Assembly: GCF_019930045.1 (NCBI RefSeq)
Contig: NZ_JAHZQQ010000003.1
Location: 1 to 64,000, forward strand
Source: Streptococcus australis
GTDB taxonomy: Bacteria; Bacillota; Bacilli; Lactobacillales; Streptococcaceae
Direction: 5' to 3'
DNA: 64,000 nucleotides
Positions 55,092-64,000 of the stretch are shown here, piece after piece. The translations under genes and the position numbers were made by a program. Within the stretch, counting starts at the first letter, position 1. Each line of letters opens with the position of its first letter. The notes beneath the pieces are model-generated. The model was not told where the DNA came from and made no database searches. It worked only from the letters and a program-made list of their open reading frames with translations.

Positions 55092-55149
55092 TTGCAAAAT
55101 GGTTCAATTGGAGTTAGAATCAAGATAGTTACAACAAAAGGAGAAGCTT

Positions 55150-56064
55150 ATGTATGATACACTGATTATCGGTGCAGGACCTGCGGGTATGACTGCAGCC
55201 TTGTATGCAGCCCGTAGCAATCTAAAGGTTGCCTTGTTAGAAGCTGGAATTCCTGGCGGACAGATGAACAATACGTCCGATATCGAGAATTACCCAGGCT
55301 ATGCCAATATCAGTGGACCTGAATTGGCTGAAAAAATGTTCGAGCCACTAGAAGCCCTTGGTGTGGAACACTTGTTTGGCAGAGCCGAAAACATTGTGGA
55401 TCAAGGAAGCTACAAGGAAATTACGACAGATGATGGCCTCTTGCAAGCCAAGACCGTTATTATCGCAACAGGTTCCAACCATCGCTTGTTGGGAGTTCCG
55501 GGTGAAGAAGAATTAAATAGTCGTGGGGTTTCTTATTGCGCTGTCTGTGATGGTGCCTTCTTCCGGGATGAAGACCTCATGGTTGTTGGTGGAGGAGATT
55601 CTGCGGTTGAAGAGGCAATCTTCCTGACTCAGTTTGCTAAGTCTGTTACCATTGTTCATCGACGCGATGCCCTACGTGCCCAAAAAGTTCTTCAAGACCG
55701 AGCTTTTGCCAATGAAAAGATTCACTTTGCTTGGAATACAGTGGTCGAAGAGATCAAAGGGGATAACCGTGTGACCAGTCTGGTCTTAAAAGATGTTCAA
55801 ACAGGTGAGGTTCGTGAGCAAGCAGCTGGTGGTGTCTTTATCTATGTGGGCTTGGATCCTGTTAGTGACTTTGCCAAAGACCTCGGTATTCTAGATGACC
55901 AAGGTTGGGTGATCACGGATGATCACATGAAGACCTCTGTGCCGGGTGTCTTTGCGGTTGGTGATGTCCGCCAAAAAGATCTTCGTCAGGTCACTACAGC
56001 TGTTGGGGATGGCGCTGTCGCCGGTCAAGAAGCTTATAAATATATTACTGAACACGAAGAATAA
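55150..56064 (+). CDS. trxB: Thioredoxin reductase
   Basis: Flavoenzyme that reduces thioredoxin with NADPH. 304 residues: the FAD motif GAGPAGMTAA, the redox pair Cys130/Cys133 in CAVCDG, the NADPH motif GGGDSAVEEA and the C-terminal FAD motif FAVGDVR. AAAGGAGAAG supports ATG 55150. Confidence 0.96.
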   Translation: MYDTLIIGAGPAGMTAALYAARSNLKVALLEAGIPGGQMNNTSDIENYPGYANISGPELAEKMFEPLEALGVEHLFGRAENIVDQGSYKEITTDDGLLQAKTVIIATGSNHRLLGVPGEEELNSRGVSYCAVCDGAFFRDEDLMVVGGGDSAVEEAIFLTQFAKSVTIVHRRDALRAQKVLQDRAFANEKIHFAWNTVVEEIKGDNRVTSLVLKDVQTGEVREQAAGGVFIYVGLDPVSDFAKDLGILDDQGWVITDDHMKTSVPGVFAVGDVRQKDLRQVTTAVGDGAVAGQEAYKYITEHEE

Positions 56065-56070
56065 GAGAGA

Positions 56071-56119
56071 AGAAAGGGATGTTCGTCTGATGGAAAGAGA
56101 CGAAGATCCCTTCTTTTTT
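56071..56119 (+). terminator. Terminator after trxB
   Basis: A long stem: AGAAAGGGAT plus TTCGTCT on one side and AGACGAA plus ATCCCTTCT on the other, followed by six Ts. Confidence 0.9.
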
Positions 56120-56174
56120 ACGATAAAAAATGAGGCTTAACTCGGATTAAACTCATGTGGTCCTGCTTAAAATG

Positions 56175-56183
56175 TGCTATAAT
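56175..56183 (+). promoter_or_regulatory. Extended -10 promoter of pncB-nadE
   Basis: TGC-TATAAT at 56175-56183. The leader contains a CCAGT/ACTGG hairpin (about 56209-56235), role unknown. Confidence 0.65.
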
Positions 56184-56262
56184 GTGTTTAAAATTATTTT
56201 GGACTGTGCCAGTTGACAGAGCGTGACTGGTGCCATGACGTAAAAAAGAAGAGGGATCAAAC

Positions 56263-57720
56263 ATGTACCCAGATGATAGTTTAACTCTCCATACTGATTT
56301 GTACCAAATCAATATGATGCAGGTTTACTTTGAGCAAGGCATCCACAATAAAAAGGCGGTCTTCGAAGCCTATTTCCGCCAGCAACCCTTCAAAAATGGC
56401 TATGCCGTCTTTGCAGGTCTTGAGCGCATTGTCAACTATTTGAAGAATCTACGTTTTTCAGAGTCGGATATTGCCTACTTAGAATCCTTAGGCTACGAAG
56501 GAGCCTTCCTGGATTACTTGAAAAATTTCAAAATGGAATTGACTGTTCGTTCTGCCAAAGAAGGGGACCTGGTCTTTGCCAATGAGCCGATTGTCCAAGT
56601 AGAAGGACCGCTTGCCCAGTGTCAGTTGGTTGAAACGGCCCTCCTCAATATTGTCAATTTCCAAACCTTGATTGCCACAAAAGCCGCTCGGATCAAGGCT
56701 GTAATCGAAGACGAACCTTTGATGGAGTTCGGGACTCGTAGAGCGCAAGAAATGGATGCAGCTATTTGGGGAACCCGTGCAGCTGTTATTGGAGGCGCTA
56801 ACGGGACCAGTAACGTACGTGCAGGAAAACTCTTTGACATCCCTGTCCTTGGGACCCATGCCCATGCCCTGGTGCAGGTCTATGGCGATGATTATAAAGC
56901 CTTTAAGGCCTATGCTGAGACCCATCGCAACTGTGTCTTCCTAGTGGATACTTATGATACGTTACGCATCGGAGTTCCAGCTGCGATTCAGGTAGCGCGT
57001 GAGATGGGCGATCGCATTAACTTCCTAGGCGTGCGGATTGACTCTGGAGATATTGCCTACATCTCGAAAAAGGTTCGCCAGCAGTTGGATGAAGCTGGTT
57101 TCACAAAAGCGAAGATTTATGCCTCAAATGATTTGGATGAAAACACTATCCTCAATTTGAAGATGCAAAAGGCTAAAATTGATGTCTGGGGTGTCGGAAC
57201 CAAGTTGATCACGGCCTATGACCAACCAGCCCTTGGAGCAGTCTATAAGATTGTTGCTATCGAAGACGAAAATGGTCAAATGCGAAACACCATCAAGCTG
57301 TCTAACAATGCTGAGAAGGTCTCAACTCCAGGGAAGAAGCAAGTTTGGCGCATTACCAGTCGGGAAAAGGGCAAATCTGAAGGAGATTACATCACTTACG
57401 ATGGAGTAGATGCCAATGAACTGACAGAAATCAAGATGTTCCATCCGACCTATACCTATATCAAGAAGACGGTTCGTGATTTTGACGCAATCCCGCTCTT
57501 GGTTGATATTTTCAAAGATGGAAAACAAGTCTACGAATTGCCAGCTTTGATGGATATCCAAGCCTATGCTCGGAAGGAATTCGATAAGCTCTGGGATGAG
57601 TACAAACGCGTTCTCAATCCACAACATTACCCAGTGGACTTAGCCAAGGATGTATGGCAAGATAAGATGGACCTGATTGATCAGATGCGTCAGAAAGCCT
57701 TGGGAGGTGAAGAAGAATGA
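56263..57720 (+). CDS. pncB: Nicotinate phosphoribosyltransferase
   Basis: Converts nicotinate and PRPP to nicotinate mononucleotide, the salvage entry to NAD. 485 residues, with the N-terminal segment [10 protein letters not shown], the substrate loop [12 protein letters not shown] and the region VRIDSGDI. Start ATG 56263 after AGAGGGATC. Overlaps nadE by 4 bases. Streptococci lacking de novo NAD synthesis depend on this step. Confidence 0.95.
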   Translation: MYPDDSLTLHTDLYQINMMQVYFEQGIHNKKAVFEAYFRQQPFKNGYAVFAGLERIVNYLKNLRFSESDIAYLESLGYEGAFLDYLKNFKMELTVRSAKEGDLVFANEPIVQVEGPLAQCQLVETALLNIVNFQTLIATKAARIKAVIEDEPLMEFGTRRAQEMDAAIWGTRAAVIGGANGTSNVRAGKLFDIPVLGTHAHALVQVYGDDYKAFKAYAETHRNCVFLVDTYDTLRIGVPAAIQVAREMGDRINFLGVRIDSGDIAYISKKVRQQLDEAGFTKAKIYASNDLDENTILNLKMQKAKIDVWGVGTKLITAYDQPALGAVYKIVAIEDENGQMRNTIKLSNNAEKVSTPGKKQVWRITSREKGKSEGDYITYDGVDANELTEIKMFHPTYTYIKKTVRDFDAIPLLVDIFKDGKQVYELPALMDIQAYARKEFDKLWDEYKRVLNPQHYPVDLAKDVWQDKMDLIDQMRQKALGGEEE

Positions 57721-58541
57721 GCCTACAAGAAGACATTATTGCCCAATTAGGGGTCAAGCCGGTTATTGATCCTCAAGAAGAGATTCGCCGGTCGATTGAT
57801 TTTTTGAAGGACTACTTGCAAAAATATCCCTTTCTGAAGACCTTTGTCTTAGGAATTTCGGGAGGACAGGACTCGACCCTAGCGGGTCGCCTGGCTCAAT
57901 TGGCCATGGAGGAAATGCGGGCAGAGACTGGAGATGCCAGTTATCAGTTTGTTGCAGTCCGCTTGCCCTACGGTGTCCAAGCAGATGAAGCAGATGCCCA
58001 AAAGGCCTTAGCCTTCATCCAGCCAGATGTGAGCCTAGTCGTGAACATCAAGGAATCGGTCGATGCCATGGAGCGTGCTGTCGAAGCGACAGGAACGGAT
58101 GTCTCAGACTTTAATAAGGGCAATATCAAGGCACGGAGCCGGATGATTGCTCAGTATGCCTTAGCTGGAGCCTATAGCGGAGCCGTCATTGGGACCGACC
58201 ATGCGGCCGAAAATATCACGGGATTCTTTACCAAGTTTGGCGATGGCGGAGCCGATATCCTTCCGCTATACCGCCTCAACAAGCGCCAAGGCAAGCAGTT
58301 GCTTCAGGCGCTAGGAGCTGATCCAGCCTTGTATGAGAAGGTACCGATTGCAGATTTGGAAGAGGAGAAGCCAGGTATCGCTGACGAAGTAGCTCTTGGG
58401 GTGACCTATGCAGAAATTGATGACTACCTGGAAGGGAAATCAGTTAGCCCAGAAGCTCAAGCAACTATTGAAAATTGGTGGCACAAAGGCCAACACAAAC
58501 GTCATCTACCGATTACGGTATTTGATACCTTCTGGCGTTGA
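57717..58541 (+). CDS. nadE: NAD synthetase, ammonia-dependent
   Basis: Amidates nicotinate adenine dinucleotide to NAD. 274 residues, with the ATP-pyrophosphatase loop SGGQDST (48-54) and the later segments [12 protein letters not shown] and KGQHKRHLP. No glutaminase domain is present, so ammonia is the likely donor. Coupled to pncB. Confidence 0.96.
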   Translation: MSLQEDIIAQLGVKPVIDPQEEIRRSIDFLKDYLQKYPFLKTFVLGISGGQDSTLAGRLAQLAMEEMRAETGDASYQFVAVRLPYGVQADEADAQKALAFIQPDVSLVVNIKESVDAMERAVEATGTDVSDFNKGNIKARSRMIAQYALAGAYSGAVIGTDHAAENITGFFTKFGDGGADILPLYRLNKRQGKQLLQALGADPALYEKVPIADLEEEKPGIADEVALGVTYAEIDDYLEGKSVSPEAQATIENWWHKGQHKRHLPITVFDTFWR

Positions 58542-58550
58542 TAGGAAAGA

Positions 58551-58575
58551 AAAGTCGGTTGAGCCGACTTTTTTA
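58551..58575 (+). terminator. Terminator after nadE
   Basis: AAAGTCGG (58551-58558) and CCGACTTT (58564-58571) with a short loop, then Ts. Confidence 0.88.
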
Positions 58576-58597
58576 AAACAGAATAGGAGAAAAGAGG

Positions 58598-59149
58598 GTG
58601 AGGAAATTAGGTACGATTGAACTGGAGACCAACCGTTTATTATTAAGACGCTTTGTTGTAGAGGATGCAACAGCTATGTTTGAAAATTGGGCATCTGATA
58701 CAGATAATCTTAAATATGTGACTTGGAATCCGCATCCAAATCCTCAAGTAACTCGGGCTTCGATCGAAAGGTGGCTCCTTCATTACCAAGGAGAAAATAC
58801 CTACAAATGGGCGATTTGTAAGAAAGATGATCCCGCACAAGTGATAGGTGATATCAGTGTCGTTTCTCAGGATTCGCAAAAAGAAATGTGTGAAGTTGGC
58901 TATATTCTAGGGAAAAAGTTTTGGGGTCAAGGTCTGATGACAGAAGCCCTCCAGGCTGTTTTACGCTTTTTGTTGCTAGAAGTGGGATTCAAGGAAGTTC
59001 AGGCCAAGTATGTCAGCTTGAACCCTGCTTCGGGACGGGTAATGGCAAAAGCTGGAATGCATGATCTTGAAACTATACCAAATGCTGTCGCTAGAAAAGG
59101 CTATGTTGGAAATCAAATCATTTACACGATCCGTTCTTCTGACCTTTAA
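58598..59149 (+). CDS. GNAT acetyltransferase, RimJ/RimL-like
   Basis: 183-residue acetyltransferase with ETNRLLLRRFVVEDA near the start, the acetyl-CoA loop GKKFWGQGLMTEA and the late SGRVMAKAGM. This pattern is typical of the RimJ/RimL branch, which acetylates protein N-termini or small molecules; the substrate is unknown. The start is GTG 58598 after AGGAGAAAAGAGG. It is a single gene between the nadE terminator and the pepC promoter. Confidence 0.88.
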   Translation: MRKLGTIELETNRLLLRRFVVEDATAMFENWASDTDNLKYVTWNPHPNPQVTRASIERWLLHYQGENTYKWAICKKDDPAQVIGDISVVSQDSQKEMCEVGYILGKKFWGQGLMTEALQAVLRFLLLEVGFKEVQAKYVSLNPASGRVMAKAGMHDLETIPNAVARKGYVGNQIIYTIRSSDL

Positions 59150-59161
59150 AACAATTTTTAC

Positions 59162-59189
59162 TTGAAGATTTTAGACAATGGTCTATAAT
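59162..59189 (+). promoter_or_regulatory. Promoter of pepC
   Basis: TTGAAG (59162-59167), 16 bases, TATAAT (59184-59189). Confidence 0.7.
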
Positions 59190-59217
59190 GGTAAGTAGCT
59201 TTACAAAGGAGAATTTT

Positions 59218-60555
59218 ATGTCAGAATTAACACAAGAATTTACAGATCAACTTTATACAAATTACCAAGCAAATGTGAAATTTGCGGCTATCGAAAATGC
59301 CATCACCCACAATGGGATTCATGCAGCTTTAGAGACACGCAAAAGTGCAGTAGAAAACACACCCGTCTTTTCTCTTGATTTAACCAAGGACAAGGTGACG
59401 GACCAGAAAGCTTCTGGTCGTTGCTGGATGTTTGCGGCTCTGAATACCTTCCGTCATAAAATGATTTCGAGCTTCCAATTAGAGGATTTTGAGTTGTCTC
59501 AAGCACACACTTTCTTTTGGGACAAGTACGAAAAATCCAACTGGTTCTTGGAACAAATCATTGCGACAGCGGATCAGGATTTAACCAGTCGCAAGGTGGC
59601 CTTCCTCCTTCAAACTCCTCAACAAGATGGTGGTCAATGGGATATGGTCGTTTCCCTCTTTGAAAAATATGGGGTCGTACCCAAGTCTGTCTATCCAGAA
59701 TCCATCTCATCTAGCAATAGCCGAGAGCTCAATACCTACTTAAATAAATTATTGCGCCAAGATGCTCAGATCCTTCGCGAATTACTTGCGAGTGGAGCAG
59801 ATCAAGCAACGGTTCAAAGCAAGAAAGAAGAACTCCTCCAAGAAATCTTTAATTTCTTGGCCATGTCACTTGGCTTGCCCCCTCGTACATTTAGTTTCTC
59901 TTATCGCGATAAGGACAATAATTTCCACACAGAGTCTGGCTTGACACCTCAAAGCTTTTACAAAAAATATGTGGATCTTCAGTTGGAGGACTACGTTTCT
60001 GTTATCAATGCGCCTACGGCAGACAAGCCTTATGGCCAGTCTTACACAGTAGAGATGCTAGGGAATGTGGTCGGTAGCCGTGAAGTCCGCTACCTCAACG
60101 TTCCGATGGAGCGCTTGAAAGAATTGGCCATTGCCCAAATGAAAGCTGGGGAAACTGTTTGGTTTGGATCAGATGTCGGCCAAGTTAGCAACCGGAAAGC
60201 TGGAATCCTTGCGACAGATGTCTACGATTTTGAAGCGGGAATGGATATCCAGCTGACTCAAGATAAGGCAGGGCGTTTGGATTATGCGGAAAGTCTCATG
60301 ACCCATGCCATGGTCTTGACTGGTGTGGATCTGGACGAAGCTGGACGCTCTCTCAAATGGAAGGTTGAGAATTCTTGGGGAGAGAAAGTCGGAACAGATG
60401 GCTACTTCGTCGCTTCTGACGCCTGGATGGACGAATACACCTACCAAATCGTCGTTCGTAAGGAACTGTTGACGGCAGAAGAATTGGTTGCTTATGAGGC
60501 AGAACCGATTGTCCTAGCTCCTTGGGATCCAATGGGGGCTTTGGCTTCTAAATAA
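59218..60555 (+). CDS. pepC: Aminopeptidase C
   Basis: Cytosolic bleomycin-hydrolase-type (C1B) cysteine aminopeptidase that removes N-terminal residues from peptides. 445 residues; the triad is Cys69 in SGRCWMF, His in THAMVLTGVD and Asn in VENSWG. AAAGGAG supports ATG 59218; an earlier in-frame GTG/ATG at 59188 overlaps the -10 box. Confidence 0.96.
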   Translation: MSELTQEFTDQLYTNYQANVKFAAIENAITHNGIHAALETRKSAVENTPVFSLDLTKDKVTDQKASGRCWMFAALNTFRHKMISSFQLEDFELSQAHTFFWDKYEKSNWFLEQIIATADQDLTSRKVAFLLQTPQQDGGQWDMVVSLFEKYGVVPKSVYPESISSSNSRELNTYLNKLLRQDAQILRELLASGADQATVQSKKEELLQEIFNFLAMSLGLPPRTFSFSYRDKDNNFHTESGLTPQSFYKKYVDLQLEDYVSVINAPTADKPYGQSYTVEMLGNVVGSREVRYLNVPMERLKELAIAQMKAGETVWFGSDVGQVSNRKAGILATDVYDFEAGMDIQLTQDKAGRLDYAESLMTHAMVLTGVDLDEAGRSLKWKVENSWGEKVGTDGYFVASDAWMDEYTYQIVVRKELLTAEELVAYEAEPIVLAPWDPMGALASK

Positions 60556-60564
60556 GATACATAA

Positions 60565-60600
60565 AAAACACGATTGTTTAAGAACAATCGTGTTTTATTC
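60565..60600. terminator. Bidirectional terminator between pepC and pbp1A
   Basis: AAAACACGATTGTT (60565-60578) and AACAATCGTGTTTT (60583-60596) pair perfectly around TAAG. Confidence 0.92.
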
Positions 60601-60616
60601 ATATAGTGTGGTCTAA

Positions 60617-62734
60617 TTAGTGATTTTGCTCATTCTCTTTAGAAGATGATTCTGTGTGTTCAGAATTCTCTTCTGAGCTAGATGAACTTGAGCTTTCTTC
60701 TGTTGATTCGCTCGTTTCTTCAACTGTATAGCTTGGCTCATAATAGTAGTAATTGTAGTTATTCTTACCATTATTGAGATATAGGTAAGAACCGCTACGG
60801 TATACACCACTTGGTTGGGTCCAATCAGTGCTACCTGATCCGTTTTGCTCATACAAATACAACATCATTTGTTTGTAGACATCTGTTGCGACTTTGATTC
60901 CATCATCCAGTACGGGAGTCAAGCGATTGGTGTACCCTGTCCAAACAGCCATAGAATATTGAGTGGTGTAACCCACAAACAATTCATCTGGTGTCACAAT
61001 GCTTGAGTAACTGTAGTCTTTGGTTAGTTTCTTCAATTCATTGTCTGAATAGTTAGAGGTACCTGTTTTACCGGCATGATAAAGACCGGAGATATAAGCG
61101 TTGTATCCTGTACCAGCTGTGATAACAGATTTCAACATATCAGTCATCATGTAAGCGGTGGCTTCTTTCATCACTCGCGTTCCAGAGGTATCAAAGTTCT
61201 TCGTTGTACCATCGCTAAAGACAACCCGATTCACATATTGTGGCTTGTAATAGGTACCGCCATTTGCGAATGTTGCATAAGCAGCGGCCATCTTCTCACT
61301 GCTAGCCCCGTATTTGTTGCTAGAGTCGCTGGTATTACTTGAGATGGCATTTGCATATACCATTTCTGGATAATCGATTCCGATGCTGCTCAAGAATTTC
61401 TGAGCCTTCTTCAAACTAACTTTTTCAAGGGCCCGGACCGCAGGAACGTTACGGGATTGTTGGAGAGCATAGACCATGCTGATATTGCCATAGTATTGTC
61501 TATCCCAGTTATAAATTTGCGTATTTGTACCAGGGAAGTTGTACGGTGTATCAGGAATGGTTACTCCAGTGGAGCTATATTCTTCATGTTCAATCGCGGG
61601 AGCATAGTCTGAGATAGGTTTCATTGTAGAACCCCAATCTCGGTTCGTTTCTACAGCTTGGTTGGTACCGAAGGATACATTAGATGATTGATGACGAGAT
61701 CCCAACTGAGCAATGACTTTTCCGTTTGTCACATCGACGATAGTAGAAGCAACTTGCAACTCATTATCTGGATAATTGACATATTCGTCAGAGTTGTAAA
61801 TATCCCACAGGCGTTTTTGAGCTGCGGTATCGACGTTGGTGTATACATCCATACCAGTTGTCAAGACATTGTAGCCTGTCTCTTCTTCGACTTGTTGGAT
61901 GACTTCTTTGAGGTAGTTATCCATATAAGCAGGATAGTTGCTTGAGCTGGTTAGACTTTGTAAACCATCTGTAACAGGTGTATTGACGGCACTTTCATAC
62001 TGTTCGTTAGAGATAGACTTCATATCTAACATTTCTTTGAGAACCAGATTACGGCGTTGGAGAGCAGCTTCCGGATGAGTGTATGGGTCGTATTGGTTCG
62101 GTGCCTGAGGCATTCCGGCCAATAGGGCTAATTGTGGGAGAGAAAGTTCCTTCAAATCTTTGGCATAATAACTACGAGCAGCTGTCTGCATCCCGTAGTT
62201 TCCGTTAGACATATAAACTTTGTTGATGTAGTAGGTCAAAATCTCTTGTTTGGTTGCTTTTTGTTCTAATTGAGTAGCAAGCCAAGCTTCTTGAATTTTT
62301 CGTGACAGGGTTTGATCGGACGAAGAAGTAGAGAAGTAAGTGAGCTTGATTAACTGCTGTGTGAGAGTGGATCCCCCTTGGCGACCTCCTCGGAGGTTAT
62401 TGAAGAAGGCTCCTCCAATACGAATAAAGTCTAGACCTCTATGGTTAAAATAACGGTGGTCTTCAATTGCCACAATCGCATTCACCAAGTCTGTTGGGAT
62501 TTCACTGGTCTTCACATTAATTCGTTTTTCGGCACCCAAATCTGCAATCAGATTGTTTTGATTATCATAGATTTTACTTGATGTCGTTGCGACGAGGTCT
62601 TTCTCAGAAAGAGTCGGTGCTTTTGCGGCATAGTATCCAAATACCAATCCACCCAGAATAAGTAAAAGGAAAAATAAGGAAATAGCCGCAATCGCTGCAT
62701 ATTTTAACCACTGGATAACTGTTTGTTTGTTCAT
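60617..62734 (-). CDS. pbp1A: Penicillin-binding protein 1A
   Basis: Class A bifunctional peptidoglycan synthase. 705 residues: a membrane anchor (about 12-35), a GT51 glycosyltransferase domain with Glu91 in [10 protein letters not shown], and a transpeptidase domain with Ser369 in STMK, SRN (427-429) and KTG (556-558). The tail after about 645 is rich in Ser, Glu, Asn and Tyr. Active-site motifs are of the unaltered type. Starts directly after the recU stop, as in S. pneumoniae. Confidence 0.96.
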   Translation of the reverse strand: MNKQTVIQWLKYAAIAAISLFFLLLILGGLVFGYYAAKAPTLSEKDLVATTSSKIYDNQNNLIADLGAEKRINVKTSEIPTDLVNAIVAIEDHRYFNHRGLDFIRIGGAFFNNLRGGRQGGSTLTQQLIKLTYFSTSSSDQTLSRKIQEAWLATQLEQKATKQEILTYYINKVYMSNGNYGMQTAARSYYAKDLKELSLPQLALLAGMPQAPNQYDPYTHPEAALQRRNLVLKEMLDMKSISNEQYESAVNTPVTDGLQSLTSSSNYPAYMDNYLKEVIQQVEEETGYNVLTTGMDVYTNVDTAAQKRLWDIYNSDEYVNYPDNELQVASTIVDVTNGKVIAQLGSRHQSSNVSFGTNQAVETNRDWGSTMKPISDYAPAIEHEEYSSTGVTIPDTPYNFPGTNTQIYNWDRQYYGNISMVYALQQSRNVPAVRALEKVSLKKAQKFLSSIGIDYPEMVYANAISSNTSDSSNKYGASSEKMAAAYATFANGGTYYKPQYVNRVVFSDGTTKNFDTSGTRVMKEATAYMMTDMLKSVITAGTGYNAYISGLYHAGKTGTSNYSDNELKKLTKDYSYSSIVTPDELFVGYTTQYSMAVWTGYTNRLTPVLDDGIKVATDVYKQMMLYLYEQNGSGSTDWTQPSGVYRSGSYLYLNNGKNNYNYYYYEPSYTVEETSESTEESSSSSSSEENSEHTESSSKENEQNH

Positions 62735-63328
62735 TTAATTACCGCCTAGTAGATTCTGTTCGATAATATCGAGATAAGGGACGCTTGGAAGGCGATCTGT
62801 CTCGATACGAAAACCATTTTTCTGTATAAAGGTCAATGGCATAGATTTACTGCCGTGATCGATGTTGTAAAAGTCGATTAAGGAAGGAGCGGGCAGTAGA
62901 TAGGTCTCATTGAGCTTTGCAAAATGCAAGAGCACGAAACAAATTCCTCCCTGTTGGACGACCGCTGCCATGTGATCAATCTGGTGCTGGTGAAAGTTTT
63001 TCATCGGCATGGATTGTTTTTGCTGGGTCTCTTTTGCTTCAAAATCAATGTAGTGTCCTTTATAAACACCAGAATAGTCTGTGGTAGACGCCTGGCGAAA
63101 ATAAGCTTCTACAATCTTTGCCCGACTGCGATGAGGATAGTCCACCTTTACAATCTGGATGGGGGTCGGCTTTTTATGAATCACCGCTAGCCCTTTAGAA
63201 AGGTAGTACTGATTGCTCTCATTAATCATTTTTTCAAATGTCATCCCCCGATTGGCAAAGTTTACACTTTGCTTCCTCTGGATGGGCGAAGAAGATTTCT
63301 TGCTAAGTTTGTGAGGATAGTTGACCAT
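62735..63328 (-). CDS. recU: Holliday junction resolvase RecU
   Basis: Cleaves four-way DNA junctions in recombination and chromosome segregation. 197 residues from MVNYPHKL, with the core segment [21 protein letters not shown] carrying acidic metal ligands. Two adjacent ATGs exist (63331, 63328); the second fits the family start and the spacing from AAGGAG. Upstream of pbp1A in one operon. Confidence 0.94.
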   Translation of the reverse strand: MVNYPHKLSKKSSSPIQRKQSVNFANRGMTFEKMINESNQYYLSKGLAVIHKKPTPIQIVKVDYPHRSRAKIVEAYFRQASTTDYSGVYKGHYIDFEAKETQQKQSMPMKNFHQHQIDHMAAVVQQGGICFVLLHFAKLNETYLLPAPSLIDFYNIDHGSKSMPLTFIQKNGFRIETDRLPSVPYLDIIEQNLLGGN

Positions 63329-63360
63329 CATTCTCCTTATTGGTACAATTACATCACTCT

Positions 63361-63369
63361 ATTATATCA
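63361..63369 (-). promoter_or_regulatory. -10 element of recU-pbp1A
   Basis: TGA-TATAAT on the complement of 63361-63369, an extended -10 box about 32 bases before the recU start. The -35 region is poor. Confidence 0.6.
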
Positions 63370-63394
63370 CAAAATGAAGAAGGGAGGGGAAATA

Positions 63395-63922
63395 ATGAAT
63401 AGTTTACTGATTACAGGTTATAAGGCATTTGAATTGGGAATTTTGACAGCTAAGGACCCCAGACTTCCCATTATTAAAGAGGCGATTCGCAGGGATTTAG
63501 TCCGTTATTTGGAAGAGGGCGTTAAGTGGCTGATTTTTACGGGTAATCTAGGTTTTGAATCCTGGGCCTTAGAGGTTGCCCAGGAATTAAAAAAAGAATA
63601 CGAGATACAGCTGGCCACGATTTTTATGTTTGAAAACCAAGGAGAGAACTGGAATGAGGCCAATCAAGAACTCCTTAGTCGCTTTAAACAGGCTGATTTT
63701 GTCAAGTATGCCTATCCCTCTTATAGCCAGCCAGGCCAATTTAAAGAATACAATACTTTTTTGTTAGAAAATACAGATGGTGCTTATTTATTTTACGACC
63801 CAGAACATGAAACAAATCTCAAATATCTTTACAAAATGATGCTAGAAATGGATCAGTATCATGTCAAAAGATTAAACTTTGATGACTTAAATGAAGTAGC
63901 GGAAAAAATTTGCGAAAAATAA
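63395..63922 (+). CDS. DUF1273 (YpsA-like) protein
   Basis: 175-residue member of the SLOG-superfamily YpsA group. N-terminal [13 protein letters not shown] resembles a nucleotide-binding loop, and [15 protein letters not shown] is a second conserved segment. In Bacillus YpsA affects cell division; the biochemical activity is unknown. GGGAGGGG precedes ATG 63395; upstream in-frame ATGs overlap recU and have no site. Divergent from recU and followed by a probable gpsB, as in S. pneumoniae. Confidence 0.9.
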   Translation: MNSLLITGYKAFELGILTAKDPRLPIIKEAIRRDLVRYLEEGVKWLIFTGNLGFESWALEVAQELKKEYEIQLATIFMFENQGENWNEANQELLSRFKQADFVKYAYPSYSQPGQFKEYNTFLLENTDGAYLFYDPEHETNLKYLYKMMLEMDQYHVKRLNFDDLNEVAEKICEK

Positions 63923-63932
63923 GTGATTTACC

Positions 63933-63962
63933 TTGATTTTTGCTCCTCATTTTTTATATAAT
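63933..63962 (+). promoter_or_regulatory. Promoter of the gene at the right edge
   Basis: TTGATT (63933-63938), 18 bases, TATAAT (63957-63962). Confidence 0.7.
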
Positions 63963-63991
63963 GATTATGATTAACTAGAACGGAGAGAATG

Positions 63992-64000
63992 ATGGCAAGT
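63992..64000 (+). CDS. gpsB: Start of a gene, probably gpsB (partial)
   Basis: CGGAGAGA precedes ATGs at 63989 and 63992. From 63992 the codons read M-A-S before the window ends. In streptococci the DUF1273 gene is followed by gpsB, whose product starts MAS and helps localise wall synthesis at the septum. The call rests on position and three residues only. Confidence 0.5.

Noticed and set aside
1-64000. CRISPR arrays, prophage, insertion sequences, tRNA or rRNA genes
   Set aside because: No regularly spaced repeats, no transposase, integrase or phage proteins and no tRNA-like cloverleaf recognised.

Overview
The window is a chromosomal segment of a Streptococcus. The FabT-controlled FASII cluster with FabK as its only visible enoyl reductase, the manLMN PTS operon, the mraW-ftsL-pbp2X-mraY block and the pbp1A-recU pair with a divergent YpsA-like gene are all typical of streptococci. 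The proteins resemble those of the mitis/sanguinis groups; S. parasanguinis or a relative is a guess, not a demonstrated species. I see no prophage, transposase, CRISPR array, tRNA or rRNA. Most genes are ordinary core genes and the unusual material lies between them.

Layout. 1-1460: tail of an unknown gene and a convergent aspartokinase. 1674-12275: fatty-acid synthesis, fabM-fabT-fabH-acpP-fabK-fabD-fabG-fabF-accB-fabZ-accC-accD-accA. It has FabT-type operators before fabM, fabT and fabK, and hairpins on both sides of acpP. 12317-19500 (minus strand): serS behind a T-box, the mannose PTS operon with manO, a zinc alcohol dehydrogenase with cre and CodY-like sites, and a HAD phosphatase. 19754-29993: a purine-type permease, tsaE-GNAT-LCP, a small unknown gene and HIT protein (minus), ecsAB-ccrZ-trmB, then rimP-nusA-rnpM-ylxQ leading into infB-rbfA (to 33154). 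33298-37757: a Na/Pi cotransporter, nagA behind a NagR-type operator, a small membrane protein and an aldo/keto reductase. 38005-42495: a 1496-residue secreted subtilisin-like protease with no LPXTG anchor. 42583-46451: glyQS behind a glycine T-box, then a DUF896 gene. 46847-51426: division and wall genes. 51554-64000: a DEAD-box helicase, an amino-acid ABC transporter without a binding protein, trxB, pncB-nadE, a GNAT protein, pepC, pbp1A-recU (minus), a YpsA-like gene and the first codons of a gene that is probably gpsB.

Most interesting. Two intergenic elements (34989-35126, and 43962-44095 between glyQ and glyS) differ in primary sequence but share one layout: an outer stem, an inner 5-bp stem and three hairpins, one of them with the loop ACCTTAGG. 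Paired positions differ between the copies in ways that keep the pairing, which suggests a selected structured RNA; I could not name its family. The glyQ leader also holds an imperfect 50-bp direct repeat that duplicates the glyQ ribosome-binding site and first codons around about 118 bp of foreign-looking sequence, leaving a 25-codon reading frame. rimP has a well placed Shine-Dalgarno sequence but no ATG, GTG or TTG at the expected distance; an AUC is there. The promoters of tsaE and of a small membrane-protein gene lie so close to the ATG that leaderless mRNAs are likely, with mraW a weaker case.
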